From assembly GCF_002086815.1 (NCBI RefSeq), contig NZ_MVID01000025.1, forward strand, positions 47,132-111,131: a stretch of 64,000 bases of DNA. The letters are read 5' to 3'. The DNA is from Mycolicibacterium parafortuitum. Its GTDB lineage: Bacteria > Actinomycetota > Actinomycetes > Mycobacteriales > Mycobacteriaceae. Position 1 is the stretch's first letter, and the number at the start of each line of letters is the position of its first letter. Below the pieces are notes generated by a model. The model made no database searches and was not told where the DNA came from. It was given only the letters and a program-made list of their open reading frames with translations. Made by a program: the position numbers and the translations under genes. Positions 39,930-48,830 of the stretch are shown here, piece by piece.

Positions 39930-40994
39930 ATGAACATCGACATGGCGGCCCTGCACGCGATCGAGGCCGACAAGGGAATCACGGTCGACGTCGTCGTCGA
40001 CACCATCAAGTCGGCCCTGCTGACCGCCTACCGGCACACCGACGGGCACGAGCCCGACGCGCGCATCGACATCGACCGCAAGACCGGTGTCGTCAAGGTG
40101 ATCGCCCGGCAGACCGACGAAGACGGCAACGTGCTGCACGAGTGGGACGACACCCCCGAGGGGTTCGGCCGGATCGCGGCGACCACCGCCCGTCAGGTCA
40201 TCCTGCAGCGGCTGCGCGACGCCGAGAACGAGAAGAACTACGGCGAGTTCTCCGCCCGCGAGGGCGACATCGTCGCCGGCGTCATCCAGCGCGACGCGCG
40301 CGCGAACGCCCGCGGCCTCGTGGTGGTCCGGATGGGCAGCGAGACGAAGGGCTCCGAGGGCGTCATCCCGGCGGCCGAGCAGGTTCCCGGTGAACGCTAC
40401 GAACACGGCGACCGGCTGCGCTGCTACGTCGTCGGCGTGAGCCGCGGCGCACGCGAGCCGCTGATCACGCTGTCGCGCACCCACCCCAACCTGGTGCGCA
40501 AACTGTTCTCGCTGGAGGTTCCCGAGATCGCCGACGGCTCCGTCGAGATCGTCGCCGTCGCGCGTGAAGCCGGGCACCGGTCCAAGATCGCGGTCGCGTC
40601 CCGCGCGCCCGGCCTGAACGCCAAGGGCGCCTGCATCGGCCCCATGGGCCAGCGGGTGCGCAACGTGATGAGCGAGCTGTCCGGCGAGAAGATCGACATC
40701 ATCGACTACGACGAGGACCCGGCGAAGTTCGTCGCCAACGCGCTGTCGCCGGCCAAGGTGGTGTCGGTGTCCGTGATCGACGAGGCCGCGCGCGCGGCCC
40801 GGGTGATCGTGCCGGACTTCCAGTTGTCGCTGGCGATCGGCAAGGAAGGCCAGAACGCCCGGCTCGCGGCGCGGCTGACCGGCTGGCGGATCGACATCCG
40901 CAGCGACGACGCGTCCCGCGACGGCGATGACGGGAGCCCGCACCCCGGGGCGCGGCAGGCTCCGCATCCCGATGCCGCTCACGGCGCCGGCTGA
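39930..40994 (+). CDS. nusA: Transcription elongation/termination factor NusA
   Basis: 354 aa. N-terminal RNA-polymerase-binding domain (about 1-105), S1 domain (about 110-180; GDIVAGVIQRDARANARGLV), then tandem KH domains (about 200-345) with GACIGPMGQRVRNVMSEL and AIGKEGQNARLAARLTGW. As in other actinobacteria there are no C-terminal acidic repeats. Starts 2 nt after rimP. Confidence 0.96.
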   Translation: MNIDMAALHAIEADKGITVDVVVDTIKSALLTAYRHTDGHEPDARIDIDRKTGVVKVIARQTDEDGNVLHEWDDTPEGFGRIAATTARQVILQRLRDAENEKNYGEFSAREGDIVAGVIQRDARANARGLVVVRMGSETKGSEGVIPAAEQVPGERYEHGDRLRCYVVGVSRGAREPLITLSRTHPNLVRKLFSLEVPEIADGSVEIVAVAREAGHRSKIAVASRAPGLNAKGACIGPMGQRVRNVMSELSGEKIDIIDYDEDPAKFVANALSPAKVVSVSVIDEAARAARVIVPDFQLSLAIGKEGQNARLAARLTGWRIDIRSDDASRDGDDGSPHPGARQAPHPDAAHGAG

Positions 40995-41059
40995 GGTGGC
41001 GCGGAAACACATTGCGCACCGGTTTTCTTCTCCACGCCGCCCTGGCGGTAGACTCACCT

Positions 41060-41395
41060 GTGATCCAGCACGAGGCATCGGCTCGGATGCGTGAAAACAC
41101 CAAGGCACCCTCCGGGGGACCGGTGCGGACATGTATCGGATGTCGGAGACGAGAGCTGGCCGTCGAACTGCTTCGGGTTGTCGCGGTCGACAGTGTCGTC
41201 ACTGTCGATTCAGCGGGAAAGCTTCCGGGGCGGGGTGCCTGGTTGCATCCCGATCCGGAGTGTCTGCAGGCAGCGATGCGCCGGCGAGCGTTCGGCCGAG
41301 CGTTGCGTATCACCGGTTCACCGGACATCACCGCGGTGTCGGACCGTCTCTCCAACGGGGAGGCGCTCGACATGCCCGGTCAAGAGAACAGGTAA
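41060..41395 (+). CDS. ylxR: YlxR-family RNA-binding protein (DUF448)
   Basis: 111 aa from GTG 41060. PVRTCIGCRRRELAVELLRVV near residue 24 and GRGAWLHPDPECLQAAMRRRAFGRAL are the DUF448 signature. It always sits between nusA and infB. ATG 41087 is a possible shorter start; the in-frame extension upstream of 41060 is not conserved in character. Role in translation or rnpB/RNA regulation is proposed for the family only. Confidence 0.85.
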   Translation: MIQHEASARMRENTKAPSGGPVRTCIGCRRRELAVELLRVVAVDSVVTVDSAGKLPGRGAWLHPDPECLQAAMRRRAFGRALRITGSPDITAVSDRLSNGEALDMPGQENR

Positions 41396-41497
41396 GCGAA
41401 GAACATGAGCACACCGTGAAGTCCCGATGACCATGCGTCATAGCTAAACCGAGGCGCGGCGCCTACCACCGCTGTCGCCTCTCAGACAGGAGATGTA

Positions 41498-44296
41498 GTG
41501 GCAGGTAAAGCCCGCGTGCACGAGTTGGCTAAGGAACTCGGTGTCACAAGCAAGGAAGTACTCGCCCGTCTGGGCGAGCAAGGCGAATTCGTCAAGTCCG
41601 CATCGTCGACGGTGGAAGCACCCGTCGCGCGACGTCTGCGGGAATCGTTCGGTGGCGGCAAGTCCGACAAGGTGAAGCCCGGCGCCGAGGCGTCCAACGG
41701 CGCACCCGCGAAGCCGTCCGCCCCCGAGAAGCGCCCCGGCCCGCGCCCGGGCCCCCCGGCACCCGCGCAGCCCAAGGCCGCCGAACCGGTGGCACCCGCC
41801 GCGGCCGCGCCGACCCCGGCAGCCCCGACGCCTCCGCCGGCCGCGACGCCCGCGCCTCCGCCGGCAGCACCGGCCGCACCGGCGGCATCGGCCGCACCCT
41901 CCGAGGCACCGGCCGCACGGCCCACCCCCGGACCGCGTCCCGGACCTGGTGGTCCGCGCCCCGGGGCACCCAAGCCCGCTGCGCGCACCCCGCGCGTCGG
42001 CAACAATCCGTTCTCCTCGCAGCAGCCGGTCGAGCGTCCCGCGCCCCGGCCGCAGGCCGGCCCCGGCGGTCCGCGTCCCGGCCCGGGTGCCGCAGGCCCC
42101 CGCCCCGGCGGCGGTCCGCGTCCCGGCGCAACGCCCGGCAACATGCCTCCCCGCCCGCAGGGCGCACGTCCCGGTGGCGGTCCCCGTCCCGGTGGCGGCC
42201 CGCGTCCCGGTGCCGGCCCACGGCCGACGCCCGGTGGCGCAGGACGTCCCGGCGGTGGCGGCGGCGGTAATTACCGCGGCGGCGGCGCCGGTGGTGGCGG
42301 TGGCGCCGGAGGCGCAGCAGCCGGCGGTTTCCGCGGTCGTCCCGGTGGCGGCGGTGGTCGTCCCGGTCAGCGCGGTGGCGCAGCCGGCGCGTTCGGTCGT
42401 CCCGGTGGCGCGCCCAAGCGTGGTCGCAAGTCGAAGCGCGCGAAAAGGGCCGAATACGAGAACATGCAGGCCCCGGTCGTCGGTGGTGTGCGGCTTCCGC
42501 ACGGCAACGGCGAGACCATCCGGCTGGCCCGCGGCGCATCGCTGAGCGATTTCGCCGAGAAGATCAACGCCAACCCGGCCTCGCTGGTGCAGGCGCTGTT
42601 CAACCTCGGTGAGATGGTGACCGCGACGCAGTCCGTCGGCGACGAGACCCTCGAGCTGCTCGGCAGCGAGATGAACTACGTCGTGCAGGTCGTGTCCCCG
42701 GAGGACGAGGACCGCGAACTGCTGCAGTCGTTCGACCTGTCCTACGGCGAAGACGAGGGCGGCGAAGAGGACCTCGAGTTCCGTCCGCCGGTCGTCACCG
42801 TCATGGGCCACGTCGACCACGGCAAGACCCGACTGCTCGACACCATCCGTAACGCGACCGTACGTGAGGGCGAGGCCGGCGGCATCACCCAGCACATCGG
42901 TGCCTACCAGGTCACCGTCGAGCTGGACGGCAACGAGCGGCCGATCACCTTCATCGACACCCCGGGTCACGAGGCGTTCACCGCCATGCGTGCCCGCGGT
43001 GCGAAGGCCACCGACATCGCGATCCTGGTGGTCGCGGCCGACGACGGCGTCATGCCGCAGACGGTGGAGGCGGTCAACCATGCGCAGGCCGCCGACGTGC
43101 CGATCGTGGTGGCGGTCAACAAGATCGACAAGGAAGGCGCCGACCCGGCCAAGATCCGCGGTCAGCTGACCGAGTACGGCCTGGTGCCCGAGGAGTACGG
43201 CGGCGACACGATGTTCGTCGACATCTCGGCCAAGGCCGGCACCAACATCGAGCAGCTGCTCGAAGCGGTGATCCTGACCGCCGACGCATCGCTGGACCTG
43301 CGGGCCAACCCCGACATGGAGGCCCAGGGCGTCGCGATCGAGGCCCACCTCGACCGTGGCCGCGGCCCGGTGGCGACCGTGCTCATCCAGCGCGGCACGC
43401 TGCGGGTCGGCGACTCGGTGGTGGCAGGCGACGCCTACGGCCGCGTCCGTCGCATGGTCGACGAGCACGGCGAGGACGTCACCGAGGCGCTGCCGTCGCG
43501 TCCGGTGCAGGTCATCGGCTTCACGTCGGTGCCCGGCGCGGGTGACAACTTCCTCGTCGTGGACGAGGACCGCATCGCCCGCCAGATCGCCGACCGGCGC
43601 AGCGCGCGCAAGCGCAACGCGCTGGCGGCCCGCACCCGCAAGCGGATCAGCCTGGAGGACCTGGATTCGGCGCTGAAGGAAACCAGCCAGCTGAACCTGA
43701 TCCTCAAGGGCGACAACGCCGGTACGGTCGAAGCCCTCGAGGAGGCCCTGCTGGGCATCCAGGTCGACGACGAGGTGCAGCTGCGCGTCATCGACCGCGG
43801 TGTCGGTGGCGTCACCGAGACCAACGTCAACCTGGCGTCGGCCTCGGATGCGATCATCATCGGCTTCAACGTCCGCGCGGAGGGCAAGGCCACCGAGCTG
43901 GCCAACCGCGAGGGCGTCGAGATCCGCTACTACTCGATCATCTACCAGGCGATCGACGAGATCGAAGCCGCGCTCAAGGGCATGCTCAAGCCGATCTACG
44001 AGGAGAAGGAACTCGGCCGCGCCGAGATCCGGGCGATCTTCCGGTCGTCCAAGGTCGGCAACATCGCCGGCTGCCTCGTGCAGTCGGGGATCATGCGCCG
44101 CAACGCCAAGGCGCGCCTGCTGCGTGACAACGTGGTGGTCGCCGAGAACCTCACCATCTCGTCGCTCAAGCGGGAGAAGGATGACGCCACCGAGGTCCGC
44201 GAGGGCTACGAGTGCGGTTTGACGCTGACCTACAACGACATCAAGGAAGGCGACGTCATCGAGACCTACGAGCTGGTCGAGAAGGCCAGGACGTAA
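41498..44296 (+). CDS. infB: Translation initiation factor IF-2
   Basis: 932 aa. N-terminal IF2N helix (MAGKARVHELAKELGVTSKE), then about 280 residues of Pro/Ala/Gly/Arg low complexity, including PRPGG-type and RGGGAGG-type runs, second IF2N near residue 360, and the GTPase core: G1 GHVDHGKT at about 438, G2 region GGITQHIGAY, G3 DTPGHEAF, G4 NKID, followed by domains II-IV. AGGAGA precedes GTG 41498. The stop shares a base with rbfA (TAATG). Confidence 0.97.
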   Translation: MAGKARVHELAKELGVTSKEVLARLGEQGEFVKSASSTVEAPVARRLRESFGGGKSDKVKPGAEASNGAPAKPSAPEKRPGPRPGPPAPAQPKAAEPVAPAAAAPTPAAPTPPPAATPAPPPAAPAAPAASAAPSEAPAARPTPGPRPGPGGPRPGAPKPAARTPRVGNNPFSSQQPVERPAPRPQAGPGGPRPGPGAAGPRPGGGPRPGATPGNMPPRPQGARPGGGPRPGGGPRPGAGPRPTPGGAGRPGGGGGGNYRGGGAGGGGGAGGAAAGGFRGRPGGGGGRPGQRGGAAGAFGRPGGAPKRGRKSKRAKRAEYENMQAPVVGGVRLPHGNGETIRLARGASLSDFAEKINANPASLVQALFNLGEMVTATQSVGDETLELLGSEMNYVVQVVSPEDEDRELLQSFDLSYGEDEGGEEDLEFRPPVVTVMGHVDHGKTRLLDTIRNATVREGEAGGITQHIGAYQVTVELDGNERPITFIDTPGHEAFTAMRARGAKATDIAILVVAADDGVMPQTVEAVNHAQAADVPIVVAVNKIDKEGADPAKIRGQLTEYGLVPEEYGGDTMFVDISAKAGTNIEQLLEAVILTADASLDLRANPDMEAQGVAIEAHLDRGRGPVATVLIQRGTLRVGDSVVAGDAYGRVRRMVDEHGEDVTEALPSRPVQVIGFTSVPGAGDNFLVVDEDRIARQIADRRSARKRNALAARTRKRISLEDLDSALKETSQLNLILKGDNAGTVEALEEALLGIQVDDEVQLRVIDRGVGGVTETNVNLASASDAIIIGFNVRAEGKATELANREGVEIRYYSIIYQAIDEIEAALKGMLKPIYEEKELGRAEIRAIFRSSKVGNIAGCLVQSGIMRRNAKARLLRDNVVVAENLTISSLKREKDDATEVREGYECGLTLTYNDIKEGDVIETYELVEKART

Positions 44297-44784
44297 TGCC
44301 TGATCCCGCACGGGCCAAGCGGCTCGCCAAGCGGATCTCCACGCTCGTCGCCTCGGCCATCGAGTACGAGATCAAGGATCCGCGGCTGGCCGGGGTGACG
44401 ATCACCGACGCCAAGGTCACCAACGACCTGCACGACGCGACGCTGTACTACACGGTGTTGGGCCGGTCCCTCGACGAGGAACCCGACTACGAGGGCGCCG
44501 CCGCCGGCCTGGAGAAGGCCAAGGGCGTGCTGCGTACCCGAGTCGGCGCCTCGTTGGGGGTCCGGTTCACCCCGACGCTGGCGTTCGCGCGCGACACCGT
44601 GCCCGATACCGCGCACCACATGGAGGCGCTCCTGGCAAAAGCCCGCGCGGCTGATGAGGATTTGGCGAGAGTTCGCGAAGGCGCCAAGCACGCGGGCGAG
44701 GCCGACCCTTACCGTGTAGTCGGGGAGGACGAGGCAATCGGGGACGCTGAGGACAAGGGTGGCGCCGACACGCTCGATAACTGA
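44296..44784 (+). CDS. rbfA: Ribosome-binding factor A
   Basis: 162 aa KH-fold 30S maturation factor: RISTLVASAIEYEIKDPRLAGVTITDA and the C-terminal helix region RVGASLGVRFTPTLAFARD. An acidic C-terminal tail of about 35 residues follows. Overlaps infB by one base and the DHH gene by 26. Confidence 0.94.
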   Translation: MPDPARAKRLAKRISTLVASAIEYEIKDPRLAGVTITDAKVTNDLHDATLYYTVLGRSLDEEPDYEGAAAGLEKAKGVLRTRVGASLGVRFTPTLAFARDTVPDTAHHMEALLAKARAADEDLARVREGAKHAGEADPYRVVGEDEAIGDAEDKGGADTLDN

Positions 44785-45769
44785 TCCGACGGCTCACGCC
44801 CGCATGCCGGGCGTGAGCGTGGACGCCTGCGGTGCGGCGGAACTGCTGACCCGGGCGGAAAGCGTGAGCATCGTCTGCCACGTCTTCCCGGACGCCGACA
44901 CGATCGGTGCCGGGCTGGCGCTGGCGTTGGTGCTCGACGCCGCGGGCAAGTCGGTCGACGTCAGCTTCGCCGAGCCGGACACCCTGCCCGACTCGCTGCA
45001 TTCGCTGCCCGGTGGGCACCTTCTGGTGCCCCCGGCGCGGATGCGACGCGACGCCGACCTGGTTGTAACAGTCGACATCCCCAGCGTGAACCGGCTGGGC
45101 GCGCTGGCCGAGATCGCCGACGGCGCTGCCGACGTGCTCGTCATCGACCATCACGCGTCGAATCAGTTGTTCGGTACCGCCAACTTCGTCGACCCGACCG
45201 CGGATTCGACGACGATGCTGGTCGCCGAGCTGCTCGACGCATGGGGCAAGCCGATCGATCTCGCGGTGGCACACTGCCTCTACGCCGGGTTGACCACCGA
45301 CACCGGATCGTTCCGCTGGGCGAGCGCGCGGGCGCACCGGCTGGCGGCCCGACTGCTCGAGGCCGGTGTCGACAACGCCGCGATCAGTCGCACGCTGCTC
45401 GACACACACCCGTTCGCATGGCTGCCGATGCTGTCGAGGGTGCTTGGCTCGGCCGAACTGGTCACCGACGCGGTCGGGGGCCGCGGGTTCGTCTACGCGG
45501 TCGTCGACCACGACGAGCTGGCGAATGCGCGGCCCGAGGAAGTCGAGAGCATCGTCGACATCGTCCGCACCACCGCGCAGGCCGAGGTGGCCGCGGTGTT
45601 CAAGGAGATCGGGCCGGCGCGCTGGTCGGTGTCCATGCGCGCCAAGACATTCGACGTCGCCGCGGTCGCGGGCACCTTCGGCGGGGGCGGGCATCGCCTG
45701 GCCGCCGGATACTCGGCGACCGGATCGGCGGCCGATGTCGTCGCGGCCCTGCGTGCGGCCCTTGGCTGA
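44759..45769 (+). CDS. cnpB: DHH/DHHA1 phosphodiesterase (NrnA/CnpB-like)
   Basis: 336 aa. DHH motifs: CHVFPDADTIGAG (about residue 40), VTVDIPS, VIDHHAS, TDTGSFRWAS, and the DHHA1 signature GGGGHRLAAG. In M. tuberculosis the orthologous-position protein (Rv2837c) degrades nanoRNAs, c-di-AMP and pAp. GTG 44759 keeps an N-terminus of the family's usual length; ATG 44804 is an alternative. The dinF start lies inside its last codons. Confidence 0.92.
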   Translation: MAPTRSITDPTAHARMPGVSVDACGAAELLTRAESVSIVCHVFPDADTIGAGLALALVLDAAGKSVDVSFAEPDTLPDSLHSLPGGHLLVPPARMRRDADLVVTVDIPSVNRLGALAEIADGAADVLVIDHHASNQLFGTANFVDPTADSTTMLVAELLDAWGKPIDLAVAHCLYAGLTTDTGSFRWASARAHRLAARLLEAGVDNAAISRTLLDTHPFAWLPMLSRVLGSAELVTDAVGGRGFVYAVVDHDELANARPEEVESIVDIVRTTAQAEVAAVFKEIGPARWSVSMRAKTFDVAAVAGTFGGGGHRLAAGYSATGSAADVVAALRAALG

Positions 45770-47081
45770 CGGCGTTGCTCCGGCAACCAGCCGGCGCATC
45801 GCCGGGCTGGCGTTCCCGGCGCTGGGTGTCCTGGCCGCCGAACCGGTCTATCTGCTGTTCGACCTGGCGGTCATCGGCCGGCTCGGGGCACTGAGCCTGG
45901 CCGGCCTGGCCATCGGCGCGCTGATCATGGGTGTGCTGAGTTCCCAGCTGACCTTCCTGTCCTACGGCACGACGGCCCGCGCGGCCCGGTTCTACGGCGC
46001 CGGTGACCGCACCGCCGCCGTCGGTGAGGGCGTGCAGGCGACCTGGCTGGCGCTGGGCATCGGCACCGTGATCGTCGCCGTCGTGCAACTGACCGCGGTG
46101 CCGCTGGTGTCCGCGCTGTCGGCCGGCGGGGAGATCGCCGAGGCCGCCCTCCCGTGGGTGCGGATCGCCAGCCTCGCCGTCCCGGCCATCCTGATCGCCG
46201 CGGCGGGCAACGGGTGGATGCGCGGGGTGCAGGACACCATGCGGCCCCTGCGGTATGTGGTGGTCGGCTTCGCGCTGTCGGCGGTGCTGTGCCCGTTGCT
46301 CGTGTACGGCTGGCTGGGATTCCCGGAACTCGGGCTGCCCGGCTCGGCGGTCGCCAACGTGGTCGGGCAGTACCTGGCCGCCGTCCTGTTCTGCCGTGCG
46401 CTGGTCGTCGAGAAGGTGCCGCTGCGGCTGCGCCCCGCGGTGCTGCGCGCGCAGGTGGTGATGGGACGGGACCTGATCCTGCGCACCATGGCGTTCCAGG
46501 CCTGCTTCATCTCCGCCGGAGCCGTCGCGGCACGCTTCGGTGCGGCCAGCGTCGCAGCGCACCAGGTGGTGCTGCAACTGTGGAGTTTCCTTGCGCTGGT
46601 GCTCGATTCACTGGCCATCGCCGCGCAGTCGCTGGTCGGCGCGGCGCTCGGTGCCGGGCAGCTGGCCCATGCCAAGGCGGTGGCGTGGCGGGTGACGATC
46701 TTCTCCAGCATCGCGGGCGTGGTGCTGGCCGGGGTGTTCGCGCTGGGTTCCTCGGTGTTCCCGACGGTGTTCACCACCGATCAGTCGGTGCTCGACCAGA
46801 TCGGTGTGCCGTGGTGGTTCCTGGTGGCCCAGTTGCCGGTCGCCGGGATCGTGTTCGCCATCGACGGGGTGCTGCTCGGCGCCGGCGACGCGACGTTCAT
46901 GCGCAACGCGACGCTGTTCAGCGCCCTGGTCGGGTTTCTGCCGCTGATCTGGCTGTCGTTGGCGTTCGGGTGGGGCCTGCTCGGCATCTGGGCCGGGTTG
47001 AGCACCTTCATGGTGCTGCGATTGGTGTTCGTCGGGTGGCGGGTGCTGTCGGGACGCTGGCTGGTGCCGGGCACGCGCTGA
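45753..47081 (+). CDS. dinF: MATE-family efflux protein DinF
   Basis: 442 aa with about 12 membrane helices. RRIAGLAFPALGVLAAEPVYLLFDLAVIGRLG at the N-terminus (residues about 12-43), GNGWMRGVQDTMRPL and AAHQVVLQLWSFLALVLDS are typical. Multidrug/toxin exporter coupled to H+ or Na+. GTG 45753 or TTG 45762 as start, overlapping the DHH gene. No SOS box seen despite the gene name. The 60-bp repeat follows the stop. Confidence 0.88.
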   Translation: MRPLADGVAPATSRRIAGLAFPALGVLAAEPVYLLFDLAVIGRLGALSLAGLAIGALIMGVLSSQLTFLSYGTTARAARFYGAGDRTAAVGEGVQATWLALGIGTVIVAVVQLTAVPLVSALSAGGEIAEAALPWVRIASLAVPAILIAAAGNGWMRGVQDTMRPLRYVVVGFALSAVLCPLLVYGWLGFPELGLPGSAVANVVGQYLAAVLFCRALVVEKVPLRLRPAVLRAQVVMGRDLILRTMAFQACFISAGAVAARFGAASVAAHQVVLQLWSFLALVLDSLAIAAQSLVGAALGAGQLAHAKAVAWRVTIFSSIAGVVLAGVFALGSSVFPTVFTTDQSVLDQIGVPWWFLVAQLPVAGIVFAIDGVLLGAGDATFMRNATLFSALVGFLPLIWLSLAFGWGLLGIWAGLSTFMVLRLVFVGWRVLSGRWLVPGTR

Positions 47082-47099
47082 GGTGGTCGCGCTCGTGGC

Positions 47100-47159
47100 G
47101 CGAGCGTGCGTGTCCGTCGGCGACACGCCGTGGAGTTTCAGTAGTTCGCGCACGCTCGC
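47100..47159 (+). repeat. 60-bp dispersed inverted-end repeat, copy B
   Basis: Between convergent dinF and the enoyl-CoA hydratase gene. Starts GCGAGCGTGCGTGTC and ends CGCACGCTCGC; 11-bp inverted ends, internal GTGTC...GACAC. Same length as copy A at 31990-32049 (opposite strand). Confidence 0.8.
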
Positions 47160-47174
47160 GCGAAGTTCACGGCC

Positions 47175-47948
47175 CTAGGGCCGCACCTGCGTGCGGCCGC
47201 GGTCGATCACGCTGCTGCGGCTGGCTGCGATGTCCTCGCCGCTGGTGCTCTTCATCCACTCGCGCGCCGCCGCGGCCTCCTGCCACAGCGCGCCGCCGTT
47301 CTGCGCGTCGTCGATGTCGTGGTACGACGCCAGCAGCGCACGCACGGCCTTCTGGTTGTTGCCGACGATGGACGCGGCGATCGCACGGGCGGTGTCGAGC
47401 AGCTCGGCGTGCGGAACCACCTGGGTGACCAGACCGCAGCGCAGCGCGTCCTCAGCCGACAGGTAGTCACCGGTCATGCTCATCCGGCGGGCCATCCCGA
47501 CACCGACCTTCTGCGGCAGCCGCACCGACAGCCCCCACGTCGGCAGCAGACCGACCCGGGCGTGGGTGTCGGCGAACCGCGCCTGCTCCGACGCGATCAG
47601 GATGTCGCAGTACAGCGCGATCTCCAGCCCACCGGTCACCGCGGGCCCGTTGATCGCGCCGATCACCGGCTTGGTCATCGGCGGCCACTTCGGCGAGATG
47701 TCGGGCAGCTCGGTGGTGTCGCCGAGCTCCTTGAGGTCCAGGCCCGCGCAGAAGACCGGATCGGCACCGGTCAGGATCACCACGTCGACGTCGTCGTCGG
47801 CTTGGGCCTGCCGCAGCGCCGCGAACAGCTCGCTGCGCAGTGCCGCTGACAGCGCGTTGCGCGAACCGGGCCGGTTCAGCGTCAGCGTGCGGACACGGTC
47901 GGTGGTGTCGACCAGCAGGACATCGGCGGCGGAGTTGTCGGTGCTCAT
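47175..47948 (-). CDS. Enoyl-CoA hydratase/isomerase family protein
   Basis: 257 aa crotonase fold. RNALSAALRSELFAALRQA, the oxyanion-hole segment FCAGLDLKEL (about residues 68-77) and AINGPAVTGGLEIALYCDILIAS (about 98-120). The catalytic position usually Glu in PTWGLSVRLPQKVGVGMAR appears as Gly-Leu-Ser, and the second Glu pair is not obvious, so hydratase activity is uncertain. Probably the echA16-type protein of mycobacteria. Confidence 0.85.
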   Translation of the reverse strand: MSTDNSAADVLLVDTTDRVRTLTLNRPGSRNALSAALRSELFAALRQAQADDDVDVVILTGADPVFCAGLDLKELGDTTELPDISPKWPPMTKPVIGAINGPAVTGGLEIALYCDILIASEQARFADTHARVGLLPTWGLSVRLPQKVGVGMARRMSMTGDYLSAEDALRCGLVTQVVPHAELLDTARAIAASIVGNNQKAVRALLASYHDIDDAQNGGALWQEAAAAREWMKSTSGEDIAASRSSVIDRGRTQVRP

Positions 47949-47994
47949 CGCCACACCGTAACCGGAGCGCGGACACGCGCCTATCGTGGTGTCC

Positions 47995-48261
47995 ATGTGC
48001 CGAAACATCACCGAGCTGCGGGGCCTGGAGCCGGCCGCGACGGTCGACGAGATCGAGGCCGCCGCCCGCCAGTACGTCCGCAAGGTCAGCGGGATCACCC
48101 GGCCTTCGGGGGCCAACGTGGATGCGTTCGAGGCCGCGGTCGCCGAGGTCACCGACTCCACCCGCCGGCTACTGGCCGGCCTGCCACCTCGCAGACAGCC
48201 GCCGAAAACCGTTCCGCCGCTGCGCCGCCCCGAGGTACGCGCCCGGCTGAATCTCGCGTGA
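47995..48261 (+). CDS. DUF2277 protein
   Basis: 88 aa. Starts MCRNITELRGLEPAATVDEI, the defining start of DUF2277; then AARQYVRKVSGITRP and a basic Pro/Arg-rich C-terminus. Function unknown. The stop overlaps the following DUF1802 start (GTGA). Divergent from the hydratase gene with only 46 bp between them. Confidence 0.85.
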   Translation: MCRNITELRGLEPAATVDEIEAAARQYVRKVSGITRPSGANVDAFEAAVAEVTDSTRRLLAGLPPRRQPPKTVPPLRRPEVRARLNLA

Positions 48262-48830
48262 CCGCGAGGCCGACCCAGCCCGCGCTCAAGGAGTGGGGCG
48301 CCGCGGTGCACGCGCTGCTCGACGGCCGACAGACCGTGCTGCTGCGCAAGGGCGGCATCCACGAGAAGCGATTCGAGGTCGCTCCCGAGGTGGCCCGGTC
48401 GCGGTTCCTGCTCTTTCCGACGGTCGCGCACAGCCATGCCGAACGGGTCCGCCCCGAACACCGCGAGCTCCTGGAGACGGCGGCATCCGACAGCACCGAC
48501 GACGCCGTCGTGCTGCGGGCCGGCGCCCGGGTGGTCGCGGCGATTCCGGTGGAACGCCCTGACGGATTGGAAGAGATCGCGCCACTGCATATCTGGACGG
48601 CACAGTCGGTGCAGGAGGATCGCCTCGATTTCCGGCCGCGGCACCGGCTGACCGTGCTCGTCGTGTCGGCGGCCCCGCTCGACGAGTCGGTGCGCCTCGC
48701 GCGCACACCCGAGTACCGGGGTTGCTCGAGCTGGGTGCAACTACCCGTCAGCCCGGCGTGGGGCGAGCCGGTGCACGACGACGCGACCCTGGAGTCGATC
48801 GCGGCGCGGGTACGCGATTCAGTCGGCTGA
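48258..48830 (+). CDS. DUF1802 protein
   Basis: 190 aa. LKEWGAAVHALLDGRQTVLLRKGGIHEKRFEV near the N-terminus and FLLFPTVAHSHAERVRPEH (about 53-71) match the DUF1802 family found in bacteria and archaea, function unknown. GTG 48258 overlaps the DUF2277 stop. Its 3' end overlaps the convergent CocE-type hydrolase by 12 nt. Confidence 0.82.
   Translation: MTARPTQPALKEWGAAVHALLDGRQTVLLRKGGIHEKRFEVAPEVARSRFLLFPTVAHSHAERVRPEHRELLETAASDSTDDAVVLRAGARVVAAIPVERPDGLEEIAPLHIWTAQSVQEDRLDFRPRHRLTVLVVSAAPLDESVRLARTPEYRGCSSWVQLPVSPAWGEPVHDDATLESIAARVRDSVG

Noticed and set aside
41444..44311. 955-codon open frame opposite infB
   Set aside because: Mirror of the infB codon bias with no recognisable domain; infB is unmistakable on the plus strand.
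45753..47081. SOS control of dinF
   Set aside because: No sequence close to TCGAAC-N4-GTTCGA near its start; it overlaps the upstream gene and is probably co-transcribed with it.
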